Source: Synchiropus splendidus
Taxonomy: Eukaryota > Chordata > Actinopteri > Syngnathiformes > Callionymidae
NCBI RefSeq assembly: GCF_027744825.2
Contig: NC_071343.1
Location: forward strand, 10,742,366-10,806,365
Direction: 5' to 3'
Length of the DNA: 64,000 nucleotides
Part shown: positions 22,026 through 34,799 of the stretch, piece after piece
How positions within the stretch are numbered: position 1 is the first letter of the stretch
How the letters are laid out: each line of letters starts with the position of its first letter
Made by a program: the position numbers and the translations under genes
Notes under the pieces: generated by a model
Told to the model about the DNA's origin: nothing
Database searches by the model: none
The model's input: the letters and a program-made list of their open reading frames with translations, nothing else

Positions 22026-24171
22026 AAATCCCGGAGAGACAAAACAGCCCGAGGTGTAATCACTCACAACAATTGCAAACAATGCACACACTCGCCGCCC
22101 CGCCCAAGAGTACGTGAGTGAAACTGCACACGTCCTCACGACACAGGCTGTGGATACAAAAATATATCATCTTCTATAGGATGGGGTCCAATTGCAGAGC
22201 CGAGATGCTGGCAGCTCGCAGCGCCACCGTCCTAATGACCGTGTCCGCAGCCCAAATTAGCCCATTTTACAGAATGAGGCCTGAAGCCAAGACCTTTGTG
22301 GTTCCCACCTACTTATCTAGTCGCTGACAAGCCGCCAAACCTCTGGACTGACAGCAGACCTTTCTCCAGCACCGAGGATTCACTTAAATCATTTAAAACC
22401 ACAAGGCCCGGCTCGGCTGTCGTGCTCTCTGGGTCGCTTGCACGTATGGAGATCCAGTTGTAATCCGACTCTATACTCTACCCTCAGGGCAGGCTGCGTC
22501 CAAATCCCACTTTGACAAGACTCAGAGAAGAACCGCCCTTTCCTCTTTCGGTCAAGTGTGCAGCGCTGTGCCGCAACTGGTGCAGCTCTGGACTCTGGAG
22601 TGGATCTCTGTGAATTGAAAAGTGCTTGTGGACGGACTTGGACTTCTTCGCTATGACATGGAAAGGTTCCTTTTTCTTGACTACAATGGACTTCACAATA
22701 CAAATGTGACATAAACTCAAGATGCTTCAGTGTCGCTTTATGGTGGAACGAGTCCTATAGTTCCATCTCCAGGCAGCTTAAAGTTAGTTAGTCACACTTT
22801 CCTCTGTTCTTAAAATGTGAACACTGAAGGGTTCAACATCAAGCAAGCACAATGATGTGATACAAATGGTGCCCATACATATGACTCTATGAAGCAACAA
22901 TGTTTACAGCCAACACACATATGGCTATTCTCTGGCAAGGAGCCCAGATTTTCCAACGAGTTAAGGCAAAATGTTGTGTACCACTGAACCATTTTGACAA
23001 TACACAAACATTTTCTTCCAGACTAAACAGTGCCTCAGTGTAGCTATGATATTCTATGAGTACAATTTAGATCAAAATTCAATGGCAGATTTTTGGTTTC
23101 AAGATTATTGATTGAATATTATGCCTCAGAATAAACGCCTTTCTCAGACTATCAATGTTTAAACTAGCTCTGAATCTTTGCTCTTCTTTTGTTGTGCTGC
23201 ATCATTTATGGGTGCAAACATCATCAGTTCGGGATCTGCGCGAGCTTCAGTCTCAACTTAACCTTAAAAATATGCTTATTTTCTCCACGCTGCCTGGAAC
23301 TCAACGGGTTAACAAAACATCCACATTTGTTCCGGTGCACTCTTTTTTTTTTTTCAAGCAAGGCAGCGTTCATGGTTGGAACAGACAGACAACACACTCA
23401 GGAGGAGCCATGTGCGCACACAACAGATGGTTTTTGCACAAGTGGAGCGCTCGGACTGCGTGTTTGGGGACGTTCCGGCACGAGGAAGCGCGCTCCTGTG
23501 AGCGCAAAGACGCACTAGGAGAGGTGAAATAAGCCGTGGGCTGTTTAATCAAGCCGGTGGATAGAAGTTAATCAGATGGCTCCTCATACCATCTGTCAAA
23601 CAAACGGTCTGTCAGAGAGCAGAGCGCCCGACACGCAGCACAGGACTGGGGGTGTTTAGGTTGGACAAGTGGACCTCCTGGGGTCTCTGGATAATGGATC
23701 AAAACGAGGGAAACAATTATCAATGTGTTTTAATTAACTAAAGCAACGCTTAGAGGGACATGGATCCAGCTTAGCGCGAGAAGTTGGCAAGTTGTTGTCG
23801 CGCGTAATGTCGTGGAAGAAGCCGGTGCGCGTCTTACCTATGGGTGGATGGGCAGGTTTGTATCCTTTCTCGTTGGTGCACACTCCTCTGCCGTGCAGCA
23901 GGGCGTGTAGGGGCTTCTCCTCCCCGCTCCGGGGCAAGCAGCGCAGCCCCTGGGTGCAGGTCCCGGTGTAAACCCCGCACGCATGCCCCTCGGAGAGCGC
24001 GCATGTGAGGCAGCAGCCGCAGCCGGGCTCCTTCACCAGCTGGCAGCCGGTCGGGATCGGAGGACACATGGACATCGCCTTGTCGTCGCAAGGCTCGCAC
24101 GGCACGTAGGAGCCCAAACACCCGGTCAGTCCCAAGAGAAACGTCACCAGGAGGCAAAAACCCATCAACAT
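10589..24171 (-). CDS. igfbp5: Insulin-like growth factor binding protein 5 (4 exons)
   Basis: The gene encodes a secreted protein that binds IGF-I and IGF-II, controls their access to the IGF-1 receptor, and attaches to extracellular matrix. Joining 24171-23838, 12407-12193, 12115-11996 and 10726-10589 gives 268 residues plus a TAA stop, against 272 in human. Every intron is GT-AG and the intron phases are 1, 0, 0. Residues 1-18 form a signal peptide. The N-domain (about 19-101) has 12 cysteines and the GCGCC motif. The linker (about 102-183) has no cysteine and carries a basic patch, [12 protein letters not shown]. The C-terminal thyroglobulin type-1 domain (184-268) has six cysteines, CWCV at 235-238, and the heparin-binding and nuclear-localisation motif [14 protein letters not shown] at 220-233. 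The start of the linker (DRESREHED) matches IGFBP5 rather than IGFBP3. Teleosts have igfbp5a and igfbp5b, and I cannot tell which this is. Met3 is an alternative start. Confidence 0.97.
10922..11088. mobile_element. Foldback (inverted-repeat) element in intron 3
   Basis: The outer arms are AGGCTTTTAGCTAG at 10922-10935 and its exact complement ending at 11088. An inner pair, TTGGCCGCCAGAT and ATCTGGCGGCCAA, flanks a short loop near 10985-11000. The sequence between the outer and inner arms is also partly complementary (GCAAAGCATGACAAAATGGATGC against the other arm), so nearly the whole 167 bp can fold. The structure is that of a palindromic MITE. No target duplication could be defined and the family is not recognised. 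Confidence 0.65.
11239..11390. mobile_element. Diverged TGATGGGCT-family TIR element
   Basis: The left side reads GTGAGGCTTCATGAAAC and the right side GCGTCATGAAGCTTCATAC followed by ACCCATCACT. These match the termini of the better copies at 53731-53915 and 26795-26964. The interior is diverged and the outermost bases of the left terminus are lost. Confidence 0.55.
11751..11929. mobile_element. hAT-like MITE with decayed 8-bp target duplication
   Basis: The left end CAGGGGTCAC is matched by GTGAGCCCTG at the right end, a typical hAT terminus. The flanks ATCTATAG (11743-11750) and GTCTACAG (11930-11937) agree at 6 of 8 positions, as expected for an old 8-bp hAT target duplication. It has no coding capacity. 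It ends 66 bases from the exon 3 splice donor. Confidence 0.6.
11996..12115 (-). CDS. igfbp5: igfbp5 coding exon 3
   Basis: The exon has exactly 40 codons (residues 184-223), the same as the human exon. It opens the thyroglobulin type-1 domain with GPCRRKLD and includes [15 protein letters not shown], the first half of the heparin-binding motif. The acceptor AG is at 12117-12116 and the donor GTGTGG at 11995-11990, so both flanking introns are phase 0. Confidence 0.97.
12116..12192 (-). other. igfbp5: igfbp5 intron 2 (77 bp)
   Basis: This is a very short GT-AG intron, GTAAGT at the 5' end and TTCTCTTGAAG at the 3' end, between two phase-0 junctions. It is near the lower size limit common in compact teleost introns. 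Confidence 0.93.
12193..12407 (-). CDS. igfbp5: igfbp5 coding exon 2 (linker)
   Basis: The 215-nt exon supplies the last two bases of codon 112 and residues 113-183. It is the variable, cysteine-free linker. The beginning, [17 protein letters not shown], aligns with the human IGFBP5 linker start. [16 protein letters not shown] is a basic patch at the place of the human secondary heparin-binding site. The donor is GTAAGT at 12192-12187. The end, KHEPEF, differs from the mammalian end, as expected for this fast-evolving region. Confidence 0.95.
13790..14307. mobile_element. Possible hAT-like element, TAGGGCT ends
   Basis: The left end TAGGGCTGTCAA is mirrored by GGAGCCCTA at 14299-14307. The left part contains a degenerate TAACTCGCGATTCG phrase, similar to the very common fish element that begins TAGGGCTGTCAA and contains a GCGATTAA segment. 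No target duplication survives and there is no transposase. The boundaries are tentative. Confidence 0.35.
16432..16556. mobile_element. TGATGGGCT-family element, right end lost
   Basis: The sequence GTGAGGCTTCATGAAACAGTGTCC is followed by the family's interior phrase CCCACTAGGTGGCACTCTC and by GAGAGCGCCACCTGCTGA. The right terminal repeat is missing, so this is a truncated copy. Confidence 0.6.
18466..18601. mobile_element. TGATGGGCT-family TIR element
   Basis: The left terminus TGATGGGCTTATAAGGCTTC and right terminus CTGTTTCATAAAGCCCCATCACT are inverted copies of each other. The interior has CCCACTAGATGGCGCTC and a GGGCGCCACCTACTGA counterpart, so the element can fold back. At 136 bp it is shorter than the copies at 26795 and 53731. 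Confidence 0.7.
21965..22024. repeat. (TG)30 microsatellite in igfbp5 intron 1
   Basis: A perfect 60-bp TG dinucleotide run. It opens Val-Cys and His-Thr repeat frames on the two strands, which are not genes. It is likely to be polymorphic and can adopt Z-DNA. Confidence 0.95.
23838..24171 (-). CDS. igfbp5: igfbp5 coding exon 1
   Basis: This exon encodes residues 1-111 and the first base of codon 112. It holds the signal peptide (hydrophobic [11 protein letters not shown] core) and the whole IGF-binding N-domain, including GCGCCLTC and [15 protein letters not shown]. The splice donor is GTAAGA at 23837-23832. Codon 112 (Asp) is split G/AT across intron 1, as in other IGFBP5 genes. The frame stays open past the donor to 23734, but the read-through residues do not resemble the family. 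Confidence 0.97.
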
Positions 24172-24518
24172 CTTTGCTCTTCAGTTACACGCTGAAATGC
24201 GCAAAAGGAGGCGGGTGGAAAAGTGGAGCGGTCTAATGAACACAATGCCTCAATCAGATAATCCGATTCTTAAAGCTAAAGCCAAGAGTCTTTATCCAAG
24301 AGTGCCGCTATCTATTGAAAAAGCGTCAATTGCAATTCTTGATTTTTTTTTTGGTTGTTGTTGTTGTTTTTTCTTTCTTTTTTTTTTTTTCAAGTCGTGC
24401 AACAAGTGGAAAATCAAAATATAGAAAGTGTGCTCCAGAGATAAACGTCCTCTGCGCGAGTCTTGCACCGCCTTCAGTTGGGACTCCAGTACTTTCTCCA
24501 CCAGAGGTTTCCTGAGCA
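24172..24518 (-). other. igfbp5: igfbp5 5' untranslated region (inferred)
   Basis: The region lies between the exon 1 start codon and the position expected for transcription start, about 30 bases downstream of the candidate TATA box. It contains an A-rich tract (T-rich on the plus strand) at about 24342-24391. The length of about 350 nt is an estimate. Confidence 0.4.
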
Positions 24519-24544
24519 GACTGATCAACTTGAGCGCTGTCTTG

Positions 24545-24554
24545 CCTTTTTAAA
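24545..24554 (-). promoter_or_regulatory. igfbp5: Candidate TATA box of igfbp5
   Basis: The minus strand reads CTGTTTTTAAAAAGGCAAG, with TTTAAAAAGG as a TATA-like element 374-383 bases upstream of the start codon. IGFBP5 promoters of mammals have a TATA box and a 5' UTR of several hundred bases, which fits this distance. No transcript end is available to confirm it. Confidence 0.4.
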
Positions 24555-24642
24555 AACAGCCGAGCCCAAACCCCGAACTATGAATACGCGTAACAGCGGG
24601 GAAGGGAGGCGCACTTGTTCCACAGCCTGGGGGAGAGCCAGA

Positions 24643-24698
24643 CTCCTTTTTTTTTCTCCTCCTCCACCTCCTCCTCCTCCTCCTCCTCTTCTTCTTCC
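24643..24698. repeat. Polypyrimidine/polypurine (CTC)n tract upstream of igfbp5
   Basis: The tract has 56 bases with only one purine on the plus strand, mostly CTC and CTT triplets. It lies about 100-150 bp upstream of the candidate TATA box. Such mirror-like polypurine tracts can form triplex DNA and bind GAGA-type factors. Any role in the promoter is inference. Confidence 0.85.
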
Positions 24699-24719
24699 AG
24701 CAGCAGGATCGCTCTTTCA

Positions 24720-26780
24720 CCCTGAATGATGCCAAAGTGCAGGAGTCAGAAAAGAAATATGTTCAACTTTTTTTGCACACGATGTTATGGAAACACTTGT
24801 GCAATTATTATCCGTTGGAAGAAAACTGACTGCACAATAGGAACTCTTAACACTTTTATTTCATGCTGTCTCAACTCTCAAAATGTGAATACTTGTTTCA
24901 CACAGCGAGACGGTAATTCCATAGATTATGTTTATTACAAATTTTGATCAGTAATTATTAAACAACAACTTAAAAACAACCTCCACCGTGTGTGACTTTG
25001 TGTATGCTACAAGTTCTATTCAGGCACAGTTCACCAGTATGTATATTTCATATAGATGTGGCTGGATGGGTGTCTAAATCTTTTATGAACAGAACACGTA
25101 CAGTCTGGAGCAGCTTCATCACAGGCGGCTGGTGATGAATATTTAAAAAGGGTGAAGAAGTTCAGAATAGACTCATGCCTCATATTGGCTGCACTTTAGG
25201 TGAAACTTATGCAAACTATGTGACCTATGTACCAGTCATTGTGATAAATGTGCCGTAAAATGACACGTCAGTTGTCATATCTGGACAGATAGGAAATGGT
25301 ATGTGCTCTGAACGTTGCATAAATTCTACTTAAACACCACATTAAGTTACTAAAAACGGTTTTATTTATGGCTAACACCAAGGGTCTATTGATTCGAGGT
25401 TAAAAAAGACGGAGTCCAGTGCCAGTCTCCAGAAGAAGAAGTTTGAACTATAGGAACCAGCTGAAGTTGACCGACTTGAAACGTTCAAGTTTCTGTTGCA
25501 GAAAAGAAAAATATCCAACACCAAATTAGCTCTACTATGAGCTCAGTTTTTGAGCATCTTTACAGTCAGAAAACATCAAAGCACATGTTTAACTTGACTA
25601 TAAAGACAAGCAACTAGCATTACACTGCCCTCTCAGGCAGAATAGTGTCCACAAATGTGTTTGTTTCAACTGCTTTGACCTATAAGTGACCTCTAAAGCC
25701 GACACCTGTTGCCTCCATTTGACACCGTTTGTGTTAATGAAAGGCTCATCAGACACTTAAAAATACACACATCATGAGACAGCGTGCAGGAGGACGTCAC
25801 ACACTCTGAGATTTGGATGAAGTGGAGGGCACCGAGCTTCATCCTATCACTTCATCAGTCCTGGAGCGGCTGTTATTTCCATCTCTGCAGCGCTTTTCTT
25901 CAGTCAGAAATCGCAGTGTGGCAGGAGTTTGTGTCGCTGCTTCTTCCCAGATCCACTCACGGCCTGATAAACGGCCTCACTTGTTTCGTAAACGTGGCGA
26001 ACAGCTCATCTGACCAGTGCAGACAGAGAAGCCCCGGTGGAGAGATTGCCGCGCGACACTTCCCCTTGCGACCACTAGAAGGAGCTGTTAACAATGAAAA
26101 CCAGACCACTCTCTAAACAAACCTGTGTGGAAGCTTGAAAACGAATTTATTGCCGAGATGAGAACTTGATCATATCGATTTGACAAAGAGACGACAGGTT
26201 TAGCCCACTTTCCCCCCATGAGCAGTCATTCTGTTCTTATATTTACTGATTTTCATATAAATCTCAGTGAGAATTATCCTCCCATATTGGTCCATGATTA
26301 TTGAAATATGTATTTTACCATCATTCCTTTAAGTTCTAGTCATGCAGAAGAGTATGATTTGATTTTCAAGGCTCTTACCTCTTCATAATATTTATGACAT
26401 GCATGTAATCATCATGGGAATACAATGTTGTGCTCAAGGTAAAAGCAGGAATAATAATCCTATTTATGCACTAATGTGCAGAATATAAAGCAACTGTTGT
26501 TATTGAATATTCATAAGGTTATCTTAAATCTTCCCTTGACTCATTTGAATTTGACCTCAAACAAAGGGGTGTAGATCAGAATACAACATCAGAAATTGAT
26601 ATTCCATCGGTTATTTGTGTTTTATGGTTAATTTTCTTCAGCAAAAAAAAAAAAAAAAAAGCAGATCCAGTGTTCGGTTCTCGGAAAGGAACATAGAACT
26701 TGCTACACTTGCCCAAGTCTTCTAACCTGTTGAGTCAGTTCACTGAAGACGATAAGGGCTGGGTTAAATGGGAGGAGGCT
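24720..26780. other. Upstream intergenic DNA, nothing recognised
   Basis: AT-rich unique sequence with no convincing coding frame on either strand. The open frame 25784-26116 (110 codons) overlaps a second frame and has no recognisable domain. Confidence 0.4.
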
Positions 26781-26794
26781 GACTTGCTGTTGCA

Positions 26795-26964
26795 AGTGAT
26801 GGGCTGATGAGGCTTCATGAAACAGTGTCCTTATTTTCAGAGGCTCTTGCAATAAAAATAATATGGGTTGTCTAGATCCAAAGATTTTATGGCAGAGAGT
26901 GCCATCTAATGATGGGCTGTGAAACTGAGGGCACTGTGTCATGAAGCCTGACTAACCCATCACT
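26795..26964. mobile_element. TGATGGGCT-family TIR element
   Basis: The left end AGTGATGGGCTGATGAGGC and right end CATGAAGCCTGACTAACCCATCACT form imperfect terminal inverted repeats of about 35 bp that include TTCATGAAACAGTG. The interior has a GAGTGCCATCTAATGATG phrase related to the other copies. It has no coding capacity. No target duplication is clear. Confidence 0.75.
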
Positions 26965-26970
26965 AGCTGT

Positions 26971-27813
26971 CCAACCCATTCTCACTCCCAAGGCTGACTT
27001 TGGCGTCACTCTGGGATGCAAAAGTCCACATAAAAATAGTCACTATTTGGTACCTTGGGAGTGACAATGTGTTCAGTTGGCACAACCTCTGACAGCAAAT
27101 CCCAAAAGAGAAAAAAGAAGAAGAATTCAGACTCATTGATATGCAGAATTGCACATATCAGAGTGAGTCATTCATTGCTGGACATTTTGAATCAGTCCCT
27201 GCAAGCTTTTCACCAGTCCACAATATTGAACCAACTGGAAGTTGTTGCATCTGGAATCACATACGATGAGATAAAACACATGAATCTAAGTGGAGGCGAC
27301 TCTAGGTTTGGGACGACACATTATCTGGAGGATTATCTGGAGGTGTGTGTGAGTGCTCATCTATTAGCAATGAGCTAGCGACCACTCGAGCCACATCTCT
27401 CACGTCATACAGCTGGGATGTCTGCAACATATTTTCACTCCCGAGGCATCAAATAACTATTTTCAACTGGACTTTGTGTCTCAACTAGAAGTTGTTCAGC
27501 CTTCCGTGGCATATTCTGATGCCAAGAATTGCACCTCACATAAAAGAAAGAAGGTTAGGTGTAGGATGGCACTGCTTTCCATCTGTACATGTCAATGTGT
27601 CGCTTGGTATATAAGGCACCACATTTGAGCCACATAAAGCGCTACATATACCAAGTGACAGCAACAGTGAAGTCGTGATGAGAGCTCCTACACGTTTGGA
27701 ACATTGCACAGGAGGATAAATTCCAAAGAAACACCTGCGTTAACGCGGAAGGCAGACGTTGTCCATGTGAAAACAGCCACTATTCGACACCTTGGGAGTG
27801 AGAAAGGTGTTGG
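26971..27813. mobile_element. Nested foldback element with CTCACTCCCAAGG ends
   Basis: The left end CCAACCCATTCTCACTCCC (continuing AAGG) is matched in inverse by CCTTGGGAGTGAG followed by AAAGGTGTTGG at 27790-27813. A second inverse copy, CCTTGGGAGTGACAATG, sits at 27053-27069, so the first 110 bp already fold back on themselves. A further copy of the left motif, TTTTCACTCCCGAGGC, starts near 27433. At 27598-27660 there is a separate palindrome, TGTCGCTTGGTATATA against TATACCAAGTGACA. Related pieces occur near 34443-34695, 50309-50408 and 58980-59110. The assembly looks like one or more non-autonomous elements nested in each other, and no transposase is seen. Confidence 0.5.
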
Positions 27814-27814
27814 C

Positions 27815-28860
27815 TCCAGCTGTCATTACGAAGGGAATAAGCAGAAAGGTGATGAGTGCATGAAACAAAGTCAGAATATTACGAAATGAATCCCTTATTA
27901 CCATTTCACTGAGTCCAAAAGTCAGTGTCTTCAAATCCAAGTCACGTTTCTGATTCACTCAGGAGATTCTTGTTGGACATCTTTTGAAATTCCCAGCCAT
28001 ATGATTATTCATATGCATGTTCAGACTTCCATGGTCATGATTGCCTACTTGTCAACAGGCCCCTGTTTGTCTGCTCTACATATCCGACTCCAGACTCTCC
28101 CTTTTTCTTCATCGGTGCGTCCGGTATCTCCCTTACGCTTCCTCGTCGCCGCTGACCCGTTCACTGTGGACTCGCTGAGTGATTAATGCAGCCAATGAAT
28201 CGGTTCCAAAAAAGACCTGATTGAAGAATTCAGATCGAATGGTGTTGACTGGTCGCAGATGTTTCAGGAAAACCTGTTTAAAAATCAAACGGTGAAAAGA
28301 TCGCAAGTGAAGTCAACGCAGCCCATCATTTGCGTCGATAAGTTGTTTGAAATAAAAGCTCCCAGATGGCTTCCAGTGGACATTCCTGACTCTTTCTAAA
28401 CCAAAGAAAGATGTGGACGCTTTCTATCAGCTGTTGTGGACGCGACGGTTTGCTTTGTTGGCTTCGCTTGTCTTTGTTGACAAGCTGACATCCAGGGCTG
28501 ATTGGATGAAGACGATACCTGCCAAACACGAGAAGCGTGAGAGCAAAGGTCCTCCTCGACTGGAGAGCGGACAACTCTGGATCAGACTTTGTTTTTAAGA
28601 ATGTTACGAAACGCTTTTCCGCCTTCAAGGAAGCACCATGAGACAATCCTTCCAAAGAGATGTGGTGTCGGGGTTGAACTGGTGCTCACCAAATGGCCTC
28701 TGCCACAGCGATGACCTGCGTATATCTGTCTGTTAGCAAAATGACGTGAAAATTTCTCAACTGAAGTCAGGAAATGTTGAATAAGAGACAACTGGGTGGT
28801 ATCCAGCAACGGAATACTGCTCAGCAAATGCTACTGGTGCCCCAGAGTGAGGCACTGTTG
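27815..28860. other. Intergenic, nothing recognised
   Basis: No gene or repeat is recognised. The open frames here (for example 28326-28655 minus, 109 codons) overlap frames on the other strand and match no known family. Confidence 0.4.
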
Positions 28861-28863
28861 CAC

Positions 28864-29350
<487 letters not shown>

Positions 29351-30885
29351 CGACACCGTGTTGCAGAAGTGGACGGGAAATGACCTGGATCGTGTCGGTA
29401 GAGCAACAGTGAGTTGATGGGCAAAGTAGTCTATTTATATTTAACTGTTGTGTGTTATTATTAAGTAGTACTCATCTTTGTTTTGTAAATGTACCAGTCA
29501 GATATGATTCATACCATTTGTGGTCTGGTTATGGAAGAAAACCCATCTGAATTACTGCATTTGTTGACACACAACACCAAACAGTAAAGGTTTAAATTCC
29601 TAATTATCAAGAACATTAGCTCTGACTGTCAAACCGTTCAGCCGCAGGTCAGAAATATGAAGGTCACACATAGTGCAAGATAGAGGGTATCACAGTCAAT
29701 TAAGTGTGTGCGTGTGTGGGGTGTATTTGTGCGTTTGACGTCCTTTTGCTCTCTAAAGATGGAAAATAAAGAATGCCAGAGAATCCAGCTGGTAATTTTT
29801 CACCTTCCACCTGACAAGTTGTCATTTTGCGTACACAGGAGAGGAGAATGCGATACACAAACACTTGTGGGCACACAAACATTCCCATTTCCAAGGACAT
29901 TCTGAAAGGTGTTGTTGTGTACATCAGCGAAGAGCAGACAGCGCGGCTCCAGGATTTAACTCCTTCCACGTCTGCAGTCTGTCAAAGAAGATACAGTACA
30001 TTCACGAAAGAGTTCCCGAAGGTCGCAAGGTAATATGCACCATTAAAAGAATGTCTCGCATGAATGTGTTCCGACTGGGTCACGAGTGAAAACACGACAT
30101 TTTCAGCAGGAGTTGCTTTGAACATTCACTCTACAGGTAAGTTTTAATATTGTATGGTGCTTGGACGTTCAGTCGCCCGCTGCAGAAACACTTTGGCTTT
30201 GATCTTCTTCTGGGGTGACAAACTCAATCATGCAAGGAGTCAACATTTAAGACACAGTTATTGAACAATATTCTTTTAGTAGGAAAAACATTTAAACTGA
30301 ATCCAATATTTGTATCACTTCTTATTACCAAAAGCTACTTTCTGCATGAAACCTTTGCGTGGTTTGCTTCAAAACACCTGAAGTCAGCCTCAGAACTCTC
30401 TATACTCCTGCACATTTCTGCTCTCCTCCTGCTCACCTACAGATGGGAAGAGAGCTTGAGCCGTACTGTGATCTTTGTGGGTCATGATACCGACTTATTT
30501 GTTCCTCATATTTGTCACACTTTAGTTAGGTTTTAGCTTTATACATCCATAGCTCTTGCAAGTTTGATAATACTACTTGATGGTCGATGGGCTGGATTCA
30601 GAGCCCGGCCTGGAGCTTAGCAAATGCTTTAGAGCATTGGTTCTCAACTGGTCTGGCTTTGGGAAATATGAATTAAAGAAAAAGAAGGCGCTGTGATTCA
30701 CCAACTAGTGTGTCCTGACCCACTAACTGTGGGTCTGATTCACACCTTGGCATTTGCTGTTGTGTCTGTGGAAGGTCTTTCCAAGTGCAGGTGTTGTTTT
30801 ATATGCAAGCTTTATGGTGTACATCCACCCGAATCGTCACAAGTTTAATCTCAAGTACCAAACTATGTACAAAGTAACACTTAAA
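29351..30885. other. Intergenic, nothing recognised
   Basis: No supported gene. A fossil hAT-like end (TTGGTTCTCAACTGG, near 30638) is possible but has no partner end. Confidence 0.35.
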
Positions 30886-30887
30886 TC

Positions 30888-31134
30888 TTCTTCTTTTTCT
30901 CTCGGCTTCTCCCTTCAGGGGTCGCTCACCCTGTCCTCTGCTTCCTCTTCTCTCAAACCTACAACTGTCCTCCTTCACCACCTCCATGGCCTTCCTCTCC
31001 ACCTTCTGCCTGGCAGTTCCAACCTCAACACCTTCCTGCCAATGTACTGGCTCTCTCTCCTCCATACAAAACCATCTCCATCTAGCCTCTCTGACTTTGT
31101 CTCCTAAACATGTGCGGTCCCTCTGATCTACTTG
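30888..31134 (-). repeat. RTE-like LINE 3' fragment, decayed
   Basis: The plus strand carries phrases characteristic of the reverse complement of a common fish RTE-type LINE: CTCGGCTTCTCCCTTCAGG, CCATCTAGCCTCTCTGACTT and CACCACCTCCATGGCCTTCC. On the minus strand the last corresponds to the conserved stretch translated as MEVVKED at the C-terminal end of the reverse transcriptase ORF. Frameshifts and a premature stop show it is inactive. Clade assignment is from memory of the family's appearance. Confidence 0.5.
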
Positions 31135-33648
<2,514 letters not shown>

Positions 33649-34053
33649 TTCATCAATAAGATTCCTTCGCTAAAGTCAAACCACGTCGCTGGCTCCAAAC
33701 AATTCTAATGGCTTGGGAGACAAGAAAGCAGTTTTAGGAGCCCCACAACAGTAGGTGGCATTTTCACTTCATCCAATTTCAAATAAGTGAAAATGTGGCA
33801 GAGAGATTACAGTGGAGCAACAAGTACTTTGAGGCTGACAGCCTTGCACTTGTTGTTTTCACAGACGGTTATTGGAAACTTTGAGTTCATGCTACCTTTA
33901 AAGTGTTGCTGACCGCTCTATAACTACTCTCATACTATGTATATTTGGCTAAAGCTATTGCAACAATTCAGTGTTTCACTTTCTCTGACACGCATCTTAA
34001 TCCATTAGAGATTGGGCCTGAATTGTTGAGGGACAGAATGACCGGACCGGGTC

Positions 34054-34279
34054 CAGGGGTGGGCCTCCAAGGGCCGTGGTGGTGCAGGTTTTTGCTCCGA
34101 CCGATCAAGCACACACAAATAAACCAATCAGGTGCCATCTGAAAAGAGCAACACCGGACTGTTTATCAACTGACTACACTCAGAAAACACCTGACTGTTG
34201 AAAAGGTGTCCTCTTGTTTGGCTGGGACAAAAAACGGCACCGACTGCAGCACCTTTGTGGAACAGTTCCCCACCTCCTG
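34054..34279. mobile_element. Foldback hAT-like MITE
   Basis: The left end CAGGGGTGGGCCTCCAAGGG continues to a GGTGCAGGTTTTTG segment. The right side mirrors it with ACAAAAAACGGCACCG, CCTTTGTGGAACAG and CCCCACCTCCTG. Inner arms CAGGTGCCATCTGAAAAGAG and related sequence also pair partly. The flanks ACCGGGTC (34046-34053) and ATCTAGTC (34280-34287) agree at 5 of 8 positions, consistent with an old 8-bp hAT target duplication. The same foldback repeat is familiar from other fish genomes. Confidence 0.65.
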
Positions 34280-34442
34280 ATCTAGTCAGTACTCCCCGAC
34301 TAAATTCTGAGTCCGGTCATTGTTATCACGTGACAAGAGATGACATCACAAGTTATTGTTGTTGGCTTTTGTTTCAGGATAAGGAGCTCACCATACCAGG
34401 CTTCTGATTTTCCAACGTTCATGATGTAATCTTGCAGTTTCT

Positions 34443-34695
34443 TCAACACATTCTCACCCCCAAAGTGTCAAATAGCAACTACTTTCAAGTGGACTTTTGC
34501 ATCCGTTCTTGACCATGTTGCATGTTCACACGTGTTTCACTGGAGTCCCACTCAATGGTGTCCCCCTCCTTTCTAAAGGGGAGGGGGGTTAAGACGTGCA
34601 GGGGAGGTGAGGATCAGGAGCTCTCATCTCTCACGTAAGCGCAGTCAGTGAAGCGTGTCCTCATTTCAGATGCTATACCTACCAAGTGACACAAC
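34443..34695. repeat. Diverged copy of the CTCACTCCCAAGG foldback family
   Basis: CACATTCTCACCCCCAAAG and GTCAAATAGCAACTACTTTC, followed by AGTGGACTTTTGCATCC, correspond to the opening segment of the element at 26971. CTACCAAGTGACACAACG near 34680 corresponds to its internal palindrome arm. The copy is old. Confidence 0.4.
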
Positions 34696-34799
34696 GTTTT
34701 CAGAGCAGAAGGACTGCCAACCTGTGGTTTAGCCCGGACCCGAACCTCTGTCCTTGTTCTGCGTGATGGAAGACATGCTTCACTTTAAAGGAAAATGTT

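Larger units (their letters stand above)
12408..23837 (-). other. igfbp5: igfbp5 intron 1 (11.4 kb)
   Basis: The donor is GTAAGA and the acceptor TTTCCTTGCAG. The intron contains a possible hAT-like element (13790-14307), two TGATGGGCT-family elements (16432-16556 and 18466-18601) and a (TG)30 microsatellite (21965-22024). A unique GC-rich island at about 14440-14720 stands out from its AT-rich setting and could be an intronic regulatory element. No coding exon of another gene was recognised in it. Confidence 0.9.

Noticed and set aside
23834..24157. 107-codon minus-strand ORF, Arg/Ala-rich
   Set aside because: It is an out-of-frame shadow of igfbp5 exon 1.
30630..30740. hAT-like end TTGGTTCTCAACTGG
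   Set aside because: No matching opposite end or target duplication could be found nearby.
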